From Spirochaeta sp. (lineage in GTDB: Bacteria > Spirochaetota > Spirochaetia > DSM-27196 > SLAA01): DNA of 8,714 nucleotides. How positions within the stretch are numbered: position 1 is the first letter of the stretch; each line of letters begins with the position of its first letter. The stretch covers positions 1 through 8,714 of the forward strand of contig JAIVHN010000079.1 in NCBI GenBank assembly GCA_020201015.1, written 5' to 3'. This document shows, one piece after another, positions 1 through 6,213 of the stretch. Under the pieces are notes generated by a model. That model made no database searches, was not told where the DNA came from, and saw nothing but the letters and a program-made list of their open reading frames with translations. The position numbers and the translations under genes were made by a program.

Positions 1-205
1 GTATAGTATTGTAGGGGGTGAATCTAGTATCTGCCGTTGTATTCTTCCCCCCACTATTGTTACACTACGCTTGTTGTTATTACAAGACCGGAGAAGCGGC
101 TTCTTGGCGGCATCTCTGTTGGGCTTGCTCGGCTGAGTGCCGTTGTTTACCCCTTACTTGGCCTTGGAGGGCTTCATAGTTCGTGCTGCATCCGGAGGAG
201 GATTC
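1..205. other. Upstream non-coding region with weak hairpins
   Basis: No convincing gene is visible here. Positions 11-23 and 41-54 can form an imperfect hairpin: a run of five G pairs with C, plus a GAAT/ATTC part, around a loop of about 17 nt. No T-run follows it, so it is a poor terminator. A perfect 6-bp inverted repeat with a 1-nt centre lies at 92-104 (AGAAGC-G-GCTTCT). A weak promoter-like pair, TTGTTA at 57-62 and TATTAC at 78-83, has only 15 bp between its halves and is not persuasive. The region probably carries the promoter of the gene starting at 206, but no element can be named with confidence. Confidence 0.3.
194..201 (+). promoter_or_regulatory. Strong Shine-Dalgarno that fixes the start at 206
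   Basis: GGAGGAGG lies just upstream of ATG 206. The reading frame is open back to a GTG at 137, but no ribosome binding site precedes that GTG, and the extra 23 residues do not resemble the family's N-terminus. The strong site therefore decides for the ATG at 206. The spacing of about 4 nt is short but usable. Confidence 0.7.
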
Positions 206-643
206 ATGGAAATTAAGCAAATGTTTGACAGCTTGGAACGCATTCTTGAAAAATCAAAGATTGGCGTGTTGAGCACCATTTCGGCTAATGGATATCCGAA
301 TATGCGTTGGATGACGCCTGCACTCTTGCGGGGTCAAACCGGCTTTCTGTACGCGGTTAGTTCGTCGGAATTTGCATGGACTCAGAGCCTTGAGACAAAT
401 CCTCAGGTTGAGTGGATGATTCAGACCGCACCATTGCAAGAAATTATGTATGTCTCGGGGCGAATCCAGATTATTGATAATCCGGCTTTGAAAGCCGATG
501 TGCAAGAAGCTATAGGTGGTTATTTACAGACCTTCTGGAAAAATATGCCGGATGAGGCCAGCCTCATTGTGTTGGAGACCGTTATAGAAAATATGACCTA
601 CTTTCGTCCCACTGCAGGCGAGAAAGTTTCTGTGACGATATAG
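206..643 (+). CDS. Pyridoxamine 5'-phosphate oxidase-family (PNPOx-like) protein
   Basis: A 145-residue protein of the PNPOx-like split-barrel family, close in style to the 'general stress protein 26' type. The N-terminal helix (about residues 1-16) is followed by a strand with GVLSTISANGYPNMRWMTP, the usual start of this fold, where 'xGYPxxRxM' contacts flavin phosphate in relatives. The middle strands contain FLYAVSS, then VEWMIQ and IMYVSGRIQIIDNP, and the C-terminus has YFRPTAGE. Its length matches single-domain members. The family binds FMN or F420-like cofactors or haem, and the substrate here cannot be told; true PdxH activity is unlikely because the protein is short and lacks the PdxH C-terminal signature. 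It lies 67 nt upstream of pdhA on the same strand, so it could be co-transcribed, but nothing in the sequence proves a functional link. The family call is secure; the function is unknown. Confidence 0.82.
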   Translation: MEIKQMFDSLERILEKSKIGVLSTISANGYPNMRWMTPALLRGQTGFLYAVSSSEFAWTQSLETNPQVEWMIQTAPLQEIMYVSGRIQIIDNPALKADVQEAIGGYLQTFWKNMPDEASLIVLETVIENMTYFRPTAGEKVSVTI

Positions 644-710
644 AGGCGGAGCTGTCTGTAGATTAGGCTCGTAGATAGAAATAAGGATAACGGGAAAAGG
701 GGTATTCTGA

Positions 711-1685
711 ATGGAAAAACTGGACGGATATAAAAAGGATCAGCTGGTCGCTATGTTACGCGATATGCTGACTATACGTCGGTTCGAAGAAAAGGTGGCC
801 CAGGCCTACGGGCTCAAGAAAATAGGTGGGTTTTGCCATCTGTACAATGGGCAAGAGAGCGTGGTGGTTGGAGCGGTCGCTGCACTGGATATGAAAAAGG
901 ACTACCTGCTTACCGCATATCGCGACCATGGACATGCCTTGGCTACCGGCATGGACCCTAAAGTGATTATGGCCGAGCTTTTTGCTAAGGAAGCCGGTTG
1001 CTCGCGCGGCAAAGGTGGGTCAATGCATATGTTTGATGTAGAAAAACACATGCTTGGTGGCAACGGTATTGTCGGTGGCCAGATTCCGGTAGCTACCGGG
1101 GTTGCATTCATGCAGATGTATAAGAAAACAGAGGGTGTCACGCTCTGCTTTTTTGGGGATGGTGCTATCCACCAAGGTGCGTTTCATGAGTCCGCCAATC
1201 TGGCATCAATCTGGAACTTACCGGTGATTTATATTGTTGAGAACAACCATTTTGGTATGGGTACTGCCGTCAAACGGGTCTCGGCGGTTGAGGACTTTGA
1301 CGTAAAGGCTAAGGGCTACAACATGACCGGAACTACGGTGGACGGCATGGATGTCATTGAGGTGCACAAGGCTGTAAAAAAAGCAGCCGAAACCGCTCGC
1401 AAGGAAGGTCGACCGGCACTGTTGGATGTAAAGACCTACAGGTATAAAGGACACTCAATGAGTGATCCCGCTAAGTATCGCACAAAAGAGGAACTTGAAG
1501 AGTTCAAGCTGCAAGATCCTATTCTTTTACTGAAGAAAGACCTTTTGGATGCAGAAATGATTACTGAGAAGAAGTTTGAGGAACTCGATAAAGAGGCCAA
1601 GGCTGTTGCTAAGCAGGCTGAAGAGTTTGCCGAGGAAAGCCCGGAGCCGCCGCTTGAGTCGCGCTTCGAGGACATCTACGCCTAA
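711..1685 (+). CDS. pdhA: Pyruvate dehydrogenase E1 component, alpha subunit
   Basis: A 324-residue thiamine-diphosphate-dependent E1-alpha of the heterotetrameric (alpha2beta2) type. With PdhB it decarboxylates pyruvate and reductively acetylates the E2 lipoyl group. The N-terminal part has IRRFEEKVAQAYG (about residues 22-34) and GGFCHLYNGQE (39-49), typical of pyruvate-specific E1-alpha. TAYRDHGHALATG (68-80) and KGGSMHMF (101-108) follow. The TPP/Mg motif runs from GDG (149-151) to the NN pair at 178-179. The conserved loop YKGHSMSDPAKYRT is at 245-258. The length is complete for the family. ATG 711 is preceded by AAAAGGGG (695-702) at good spacing. The 67-nt gap before it shows no clear promoter. 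pdhB follows 13 nt later. Branched-chain 2-oxoacid E1 is the alternative, but the GGFCHLY signature and the operon favour pyruvate. Confidence 0.95.
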   Translation: MEKLDGYKKDQLVAMLRDMLTIRRFEEKVAQAYGLKKIGGFCHLYNGQESVVVGAVAALDMKKDYLLTAYRDHGHALATGMDPKVIMAELFAKEAGCSRGKGGSMHMFDVEKHMLGGNGIVGGQIPVATGVAFMQMYKKTEGVTLCFFGDGAIHQGAFHESANLASIWNLPVIYIVENNHFGMGTAVKRVSAVEDFDVKAKGYNMTGTTVDGMDVIEVHKAVKKAAETARKEGRPALLDVKTYRYKGHSMSDPAKYRTKEELEEFKLQDPILLLKKDLLDAEMITEKKFEELDKEAKAVAKQAEEFAEESPEPPLESRFEDIYA

Positions 1686-1698
1686 GGGAGGAACAACA

Positions 1699-2679
1699 AT
1701 GCCTGAATTAGCTATGAGAGACGCCCTGCGGCAGGCGATGGACGAAGAAATGAGCCGCGACGACTCGGTATTTGTGCTTGGTGAGGAGGTAGGTGAGTAT
1801 AACGGCGCCTACAAGGTTACCCGCGGACTACTGGACAAGTATGGTAAGCCCCGTGTCATGGATACCCCTATTGCCGAGTTAGGTTTTACCGGACTCGCGG
1901 TTGGAGCTGCCTTGGCTGGTTTGCGCCCCGTAGTCGAATGGATGACCTATAACTTTTCGTTGCTGGCTCTTGACCAGGTCGTGAATAACGCTGCCAAAAT
2001 GCGACATATGTCGGGCGGGCAGCTTCACTGCCCCATTGTGTTTCGGGGACCAAACGGACCGGCCGAGTATTTGTCGTCGCAGCACTCACAGGCTTTGCAG
2101 AGTCTGTATGCACACATTCCGGGACTCAAGATGGTCGCGCCTTCAAATCCTTATGACGCAAAGGGCCTGCTAAAGAGTGCTATCCGTGACGACAACCCGG
2201 TCATGTTTCTAGAAAGCGAAATGACCTATGGCTTGACCGGTGAGGTGCCTGAAGAAGAGTATCTTGTCCCTATTGGTGAGGCCTCGGTAGTGCGTGAAGG
2301 AAGTGACGTTACACTCATTTCCTATTCGAAACCAATGTTGATGCTGTATAAAGCGGCTGAGCAACTGGCGGAGCAAGGAATTGAAGCCGAGGTTATCGAT
2401 CTACGTACAATACGACCTTTAGATGAAGCGACAATCTACGAATCGGTGAAGAAGACCAACCGCGCAGTGGTTGTTGATGAGTCGTGGCCTTTTGCAAGTG
2501 TTGGCTCCCACGTCTGTTGGCTAATCTCGCGCAACTGCTTCGACTATCTTGATGCCCCGGTAGAGTTGGTATGCTCCGAGGATGTTCCTATGCCGTATAA
2601 CCACAACATGGAGCTTGCGGTGCAACCGTCGGTGGAGAAAATTGTCCAGGCGGCTAAGGGCGTGAGCTACGCAGATTAG
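1699..2679 (+). CDS. pdhB: Pyruvate dehydrogenase E1 component, beta subunit
   Basis: A 326-residue E1-beta, the transketolase-like partner of PdhA. The N-terminal half (about 1-180) is the pyrimidine-binding domain, with VLGEEVGEYNGAYKVTRGL (26-44), DTPIAE (55-60; E60 is the expected glutamate that activates thiamine diphosphate) and SSQHSQ (126-131; H129 is the usual active-site His). The C-terminal transketolase domain (about 190-326) contains EVIDLRTIRPLD (231-242), VVVDESWPF and DVPMPYNHNMEL. ATG 1699 is chosen because GGGAGGA lies at 1686-1692 and the protein then starts as its relatives do; the open frame upstream lies inside pdhA and is not coding. All key residues I can identify are present and the length is normal. 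It sits 13 nt after pdhA and is certainly in the same operon. Confidence 0.95.
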   Translation: MPELAMRDALRQAMDEEMSRDDSVFVLGEEVGEYNGAYKVTRGLLDKYGKPRVMDTPIAELGFTGLAVGAALAGLRPVVEWMTYNFSLLALDQVVNNAAKMRHMSGGQLHCPIVFRGPNGPAEYLSSQHSQALQSLYAHIPGLKMVAPSNPYDAKGLLKSAIRDDNPVMFLESEMTYGLTGEVPEEEYLVPIGEASVVREGSDVTLISYSKPMLMLYKAAEQLAEQGIEAEVIDLRTIRPLDEATIYESVKKTNRAVVVDESWPFASVGSHVCWLISRNCFDYLDAPVELVCSEDVPMPYNHNMELAVQPSVEKIVQAAKGVSYAD

Positions 2680-2745
2680 AGGCGAGAGTTCGGGGCGGAG
2701 TGCGGCTGGACCCATTTTGCTAAGAAGAATAAATAGAGGTAAGCG

Positions 2746-3153
2746 ATGGCTGAAAAAATATTAATGACGGCACTGTCTCCCACCATGGAGGAAGGCACCA
2801 TTGCCGCATGGAGTAAGAAAGAAGGTGATACGGTTGAGGCTGGTGATGTGCTGTGTGAGGTGGAAACCGACAAAGCAACCATGGACTACGAAGCCACCCA
2901 GGAAGGCACCCTCTTAAAGATTGTGCTTGGGGAAGGTAGCGGCGCCAAGGTCGGTGAGACAATTGGGATCATTGGCGAGGAAGGCGAGGACTTTGGCGAG
3001 CTTCTTAAGGAAGACAAGCCAGCCGAGGATTCCGCTCAGAAGGAACCGAAGAAGGCCGAAGAGCCTGACAGCGGTGATAGCGGTGCCAGCGAGTCACAGG
3101 ATAAGGGCGCAAGCAGCCGGATCCGGGGCAGCTGCGGGTGCGGTTGCGGCTGA
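2746..3153 (+). CDS. pdhC: Pyruvate dehydrogenase E2 (dihydrolipoamide acetyltransferase), N-terminal fragment: lipoyl domain and linker
   Basis: The 5' part of the E2 gene, 135 codons before a premature TGA at 3151-3153. Residues 1-80 are a complete biotinyl/lipoyl domain: LSPTMEEGTIAAW near the start, and ETDKATMDYEA with K43 as the expected lipoylated lysine. Residues of about 85-123 form an acidic linker rich in Glu, Ser, Asp and Lys. From about residue 121 the frame leaves the homologous path: the last residues here (SSRIRGSCGCGCG) are a wrong-frame reading of DNA that encodes an Ala/Gly-rich linker in frame +2. The start has AGAGGT at 2735-2740. A 66-nt gap without a clear terminator separates it from pdhB. 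The protein as written could carry a lipoyl arm but has no acyltransferase domain. Confidence 0.85.
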   Translation: MAEKILMTALSPTMEEGTIAAWSKKEGDTVEAGDVLCEVETDKATMDYEATQEGTLLKIVLGEGSGAKVGETIGIIGEEGEDFGELLKEDKPAEDSAQKEPKKAEEPDSGDSGASESQDKGASSRIRGSCGCGCG

Positions 3154-3157
3154 GGCT

Positions 3158-3850
3158 ATGCCAGCGCAAGATCGTGATACACCGGTTACGAGTCGGCGTG
3201 CCGTTGTTGCCAAACGTTTGGCCGAAAGTAAGTTTAGCGCCCCTCACTACTATCTTAAAAGCTCAATTAATATGAGTGAAGTCATTCGGGCGCGTAACAC
3301 CCTAAACAAGACCGTGCCGGAAAAGGTCTCCTTTAACGCCTTCCTCATGAAGTTTGCAGCTGAGGCCATTAAGCGGCATCCGGTTATTAATTCATCTTGG
3401 CAAGGCGACAGCATTCGAGAGTACGCCTCCATAGACATCGGACTAGCTGTTGATGTTGGGGCTGGGCTCATTACGCCGATCGTACGAAATTGTGGGGCTA
3501 AGGGAGTTAAAGAAATTGACGCCGAGCTTGTGCAACTTATCGATAAGGCTCGAAGCAATGCGCTCAAGCCCGAGGAGTACACCGGGGCGACCTTTAGTAT
3601 CAGCAATCTTGGCTCATTTGGGGTGGACGAGTTCACTGCAATTATCAATCCACCTGGATCCGCAATTCTTGCCGTTGGGCGTACCAAAAAAACTCCTGTT
3701 GTCGATGAGCGAAATGATGGTATAATGGTACAACCAATTATGACGGTAACTCTTTCCTGTGATCACCGCGTTATTGACGGTGCTGCGGGTGGGCGTTTCC
3801 TGCATGAGCTGAGTCTCATGATGCAGGAACCCTTTAGAGTGCTGTTTTAA
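3158..3850 (+). CDS. pdhC: Pyruvate dehydrogenase E2, C-terminal fragment: acetyltransferase catalytic domain
   Basis: The 3' part of the E2 gene, in the frame one base ahead of the lipoyl fragment. The homologous frame can be followed upstream to about 3107-3125 as an Ala/Gly linker (AQAAGSGAAAGAVAAEA). ATG 3158 is its first usable start and falls 4 nt after the stop of the upstream fragment. From about residue 10 it is a complete 2-oxoacid dehydrogenase acyltransferase domain: SRRAVVAKRLAESKFSAPHYYL, then VSFNAFLMKFAAEAIKRHP, DVGAGLITPIVRN, FSISNLGSFGVDEFTAIINPP, and the catalytic motif DHRVIDG near the C-terminus (active-site His). The peripheral subunit-binding domain that normally lies between linker and catalytic domain (a block of about 35 residues that docks E1/E3) is not found in any frame. 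Joined, the two fragments give about 368 residues, shorter than the usual 410-450. Confidence 0.85.
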   Translation: MPAQDRDTPVTSRRAVVAKRLAESKFSAPHYYLKSSINMSEVIRARNTLNKTVPEKVSFNAFLMKFAAEAIKRHPVINSSWQGDSIREYASIDIGLAVDVGAGLITPIVRNCGAKGVKEIDAELVQLIDKARSNALKPEEYTGATFSISNLGSFGVDEFTAIINPPGSAILAVGRTKKTPVVDERNDGIMVQPIMTVTLSCDHRVIDGAAGGRFLHELSLMMQEPFRVLF

Positions 3851-3869
3851 AACGCAAGGAAGGAAACAA

Positions 3870-4022
3870 GTGAACGAAAAAACTTTCGATGTTGCAGTCA
3901 TAGGATCCGGTCCCGGCGGTTACGTTGCAGCAATTCGGGCCTCGCATTCAACTACGGCAAGGTACACAAGAACTCGCGCCAGGCGGCAGATAAGCTGTCT
4001 AAGGGCGTGCAGTTTCTCATGA
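3870..4022 (+). pseudogene. lpdA: Dihydrolipoamide dehydrogenase (E3), N-terminal fragment
   Basis: GTG 3870 follows a good ribosome binding site (AAGGAAGG, 3856-3863), 19 nt after the end of pdhC. The first 25 codons read as the start of an E3 flavoprotein, with the FAD dinucleotide-binding motif GSGPGGYVAAIRAS (residues 12-25). After codon 25 (3942-3944) the frame is wrong and ends at TGA 4020-4022. The E3 reading resumes in another frame at about 3947 (FNYGKVH...). Between these points relatives have some 50-55 residues, including the GGTCLNxGCIPTK block with the redox-active cysteine pair. That block is absent from the sequence rather than merely out of frame. As written, this fragment cannot be functional. 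Confidence 0.75.
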
Positions 4023-5101
4023 AGAAGAACTCCATTGAGTACATCGAAGGAGATGCCGAGCTTAAGTCTGCTGGTGAGATTAAGGTGGGCGATACCACGG
4101 TGAAGGCTAAGAATGTACTTATTGCAACCGGTTCGCGGCCGCGGGAGCTTCCCGGCTTTGAGTTTGATGAGAAGCAGGTGCTGAGCTCGACTGGTGTGCT
4201 TATGCTTGAAGAACTACCAAAGAGCTTGGCCGTGATGGGTGCTGGCGCTATCGGCATGGAGTTTGCCCATGTGATGAACGCCTTTGGTGTTGAGGTCACT
4301 GTGGTTGAACTCATGGATTCCATTCTTCCAATTGAGGATGCTGACGCAGTGGAGGTTCTGGCCAAGGATTTCAAGCGCCGTGGTATCAAAATGCTTACAG
4401 GGACCAAGGCTACCGAACTTAAAAAGAACAAATCCGGCATTACCCTGAGTCTCCAGACCAAGGACGGGAAGAACGAGGAGCTCAAAGCCGAAAAACTCCT
4501 GGTTGCGGTCGGCCGGGCGCCGAACAGCGAGAAGCTTGGACTCGATACGGTTGGGGTTAAGACCGAGAAAGGATTCATAGAAGTTGGGGACTACTACCAA
4601 ACGAACGTAAAAGGTGTGTTTGCCATTGGTGATGTCATCGCAACTCCTTTGTTAGCTCATGTTGCCTCTAAGGAGGGTGAGATAGCCGTTGAGTACATGG
4701 CTGGACACAAAGGTCCGAAAAAGCTGGATCCCGACGACATCCCCTCGGCAGTGTACACCGAGCCCGAGATTGGTAGTTTTGGCCCCACCGAGGAAAAACT
4801 TACCGAACGTGGTGTGAAGTTCAAGAAGTCGGTATTCCCGTACCGCGGGGCCGGTAAGTCGGTTGCTATTGAGGCGTCTGAAGGTGTGGTTAAGCTACTG
4901 TACGCTGAAGACACACACGAGATCTTGGCCGCACATGTTGCCGGTCGCAACGCGACAGAGCTTGTCCATGAACTGCTACTTGCGCGGCATTCTGAATTGC
5001 TGCCAGAGGATATTGCCTCCATGGTACACGCGCACCCAACGCTGTCGGAAGCGGTTATGGAGTCTGCTCGCGGGGCAGAGGGTTGGGCTATTCATGCGTA
5101 G
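4007..5101 (+). CDS. lpdA: Dihydrolipoamide dehydrogenase (E3), C-terminal fragment lacking the redox disulfide region
   Basis: The main part of E3, the FAD/NAD flavoprotein that reoxidises dihydrolipoyl groups of the complex. The homologous frame begins at about 3947; GTG 4007 is only the first start codon in it and probably not a true start. Counted from there, 364 residues include LIATGSRPRELPG (38-50, FAD domain), the NAD-binding GAGAIGMEF (78-86), VAVGRAPN (166-173), FAIGDV (205-210, second FAD contact) and the dimerisation domain ending in HAHPTLSE (341-348), with the catalytic dyad H343/E348. All of these domains look intact. The CxxxxC disulfide block and the end of the first FAD strand are missing because of the lesion at about 3944-3950. 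The lipoamide-specific His/Glu dyad and the operon position favour E3 over other pyridine-nucleotide disulfide reductases. Confidence 0.88.
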   Translation: MQFLMKKNSIEYIEGDAELKSAGEIKVGDTTVKAKNVLIATGSRPRELPGFEFDEKQVLSSTGVLMLEELPKSLAVMGAGAIGMEFAHVMNAFGVEVTVVELMDSILPIEDADAVEVLAKDFKRRGIKMLTGTKATELKKNKSGITLSLQTKDGKNEELKAEKLLVAVGRAPNSEKLGLDTVGVKTEKGFIEVGDYYQTNVKGVFAIGDVIATPLLAHVASKEGEIAVEYMAGHKGPKKLDPDDIPSAVYTEPEIGSFGPTEEKLTERGVKFKKSVFPYRGAGKSVAIEASEGVVKLLYAEDTHEILAAHVAGRNATELVHELLLARHSELLPEDIASMVHAHPTLSEAVMESARGAEGWAIHA

Positions 5102-5108
5102 GGGTTTC

Positions 5109-5143
5109 CCACGGGTATGAAATTCTGCTAATCTAAGCCGTGG
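5109..5143 (+). promoter_or_regulatory. Possible hairpin covering the start codon of the AI-2E-family gene
   Basis: CCACGG at 5109-5114 is perfectly complementary to CCGTGG at 5138-5143, which contains the GTG start at 5140. The loop is 23 nt. No clear Shine-Dalgarno precedes this start, so folding could limit initiation. There is no T-run, so it is not a good terminator for lpdA. Six base pairs with a long loop can occur by chance. Confidence 0.22.
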
Positions 5144-6213
5144 TGGACAACAGTAAGGTTAACACAGCGCTGCTTCTAACCCTTGCGGTTGTTGCGGTAG
5201 GAAGCGTTTTACGTCTTACGGGAGGCATTGTCCTCCCGTTCGTAATTGCCCTCATACTCTATTTTGTACTCGCACCGACTGTCAATGTGCTGGAAAAGTT
5301 ACATATACCGCGTTTTGTTTCTATCCTGATCATTCTGGTTTTGGTGTTGTCCTTCGGATTCTTAGTTGGATTGATCCTGTACTCAAGCATACAGGCCCTG
5401 CTGCGTGAGTTTCCCACCTACCAGATGCGGCTCATTGAAATCCTGTCTCAAGCCATAGCCCAGTTCGAACTACCTCCCGACATTCTAGATCAACTTGACC
5501 TCACGCGAACTACGCGTATATATCTCATTTCACTTTCAGGTAACTTTATGACCTTTGCCGGGTCCCTCACGATAGTTCTGATATATCTGCTCTTTCTCTT
5601 GCTGGAAAAGCCTTTTCTTAGAAACAAGGTGCGGATGGCCCTCAACGATCATACCACCCGCAAAATTACTATTGTAGCTCGCCACATAACTACGCAGATT
5701 GCGCGTTACCTGCGGGTGAAGTTACTGGTGAGTAGCTTGACCGGCATTGTTGTGTACTCCGCTTTCAGTGTCATTGGTGTAGACTTCCCCTTTGTATGGG
5801 CAGTGCTCACAATGCTGTTCAACTTCATACCCAGCATCGGCTCAATCATTATTACTGTGTTAAGCATTACCTTCACCGTTATCCAGTTTGCGCCCGATTA
5901 TAACCCAGTAATTGCGGCAGCACTTGCTATGTCCATCTCGCAGTTTCTCATAGGTAACGTACTTGACCCAATGTTGTTGGGAGATCGACTTAATCTAAGT
6001 CCGGTTGTAATTCTTTTTTCCCTGTTGTTCTGGGGATGGTTATGGGGTATCGTTGGAATGTTCCTGGCCGTTCCCTTGACCGTTGCGGTTAAGATAGCAA
6101 TGGAGAACATTCCCGGCTTTGAACCGATAGGTATATTGATGGGCACCGGCAACGTCAAAAAACCGCGAAGAATCTTCCGTCGACTACGAACCAAAAAGAG
6201 TAGGCCAGTATAA
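5140..6213 (+). CDS. AI-2E family transporter (PerM/TqsA-type polytopic membrane protein)
   Basis: A 357-residue inner-membrane protein of the AI-2E transporter family (also called UPF0118/PerM). It has the family's hydrophobic layout: segments at about 8-47 and 57-84, a soluble stretch of about 86-130 containing amphipathic helices, a segment at 136-156, then closely spaced C-terminal segments from about 199 to 316. Family motifs are present: NFIPSIGSII (228-237), IGNVLDPMLLGDRLNLSP (271-288), and WGWLWGIVGMFLAVPLTV (298-315). The C-terminal tail (about 338-357) is very basic and should be cytoplasmic. The start is GTG 5140 or the adjacent GTG 5143; neither has a clear ribosome binding site. 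Members have been linked to autoinducer-2 export or Na+/H+ antiport, and the substrate cannot be told from sequence. Its stop touches the trpS ATG, so the two genes are translationally coupled. Confidence 0.88.
   Translation: MVDNSKVNTALLLTLAVVAVGSVLRLTGGIVLPFVIALILYFVLAPTVNVLEKLHIPRFVSILIILVLVLSFGFLVGLILYSSIQALLREFPTYQMRLIEILSQAIAQFELPPDILDQLDLTRTTRIYLISLSGNFMTFAGSLTIVLIYLLFLLLEKPFLRNKVRMALNDHTTRKITIVARHITTQIARYLRVKLLVSSLTGIVVYSAFSVIGVDFPFVWAVLTMLFNFIPSIGSIIITVLSITFTVIQFAPDYNPVIAAALAMSISQFLIGNVLDPMLLGDRLNLSPVVILFSLLFWGWLWGIVGMFLAVPLTVAVKIAMENIPGFEPIGILMGTGNVKKPRRIFRRLRTKKSRPV

Noticed and set aside
11..54. A rho-independent terminator of a gene upstream of the window
   Set aside because: The stem has mismatches, the loop is long, and no T-run follows on either strand.
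137..205. GTG 137 as the start of the PNPOx-like gene
   Set aside because: There is no ribosome binding site before it, and the added residues are unlike the family. ATG 206 has GGAGGAGG directly upstream.
3118..3124. GGATCC next to the pdhC lesion as a sign of a cloning junction
   Set aside because: GGATCC also occurs at about 3903, 3657, 4727 and 8692, in well-conserved coding sequence at least at the first three, so its presence at the lesion is not informative.
3107..3153. Programmed ribosomal frameshifting in pdhC
   Set aside because: I see no slippery heptamer or following pseudoknot, and E2 is not known to use it. A domain is also missing, which a frameshift signal would not explain.
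3250..3687. A 145-codon minus-strand open frame inside the E2 catalytic domain
   Set aside because: It is a shadow of a conserved acyltransferase domain, with no family features of its own.
3952..4578. A 208-codon open frame on the minus strand inside lpdA
   Set aside because: It is antisense to a clearly coding E3 region, and its Ser/Phe-rich composition is what the reverse of Glu/Lys-rich coding gives. It has no recognisable domain.
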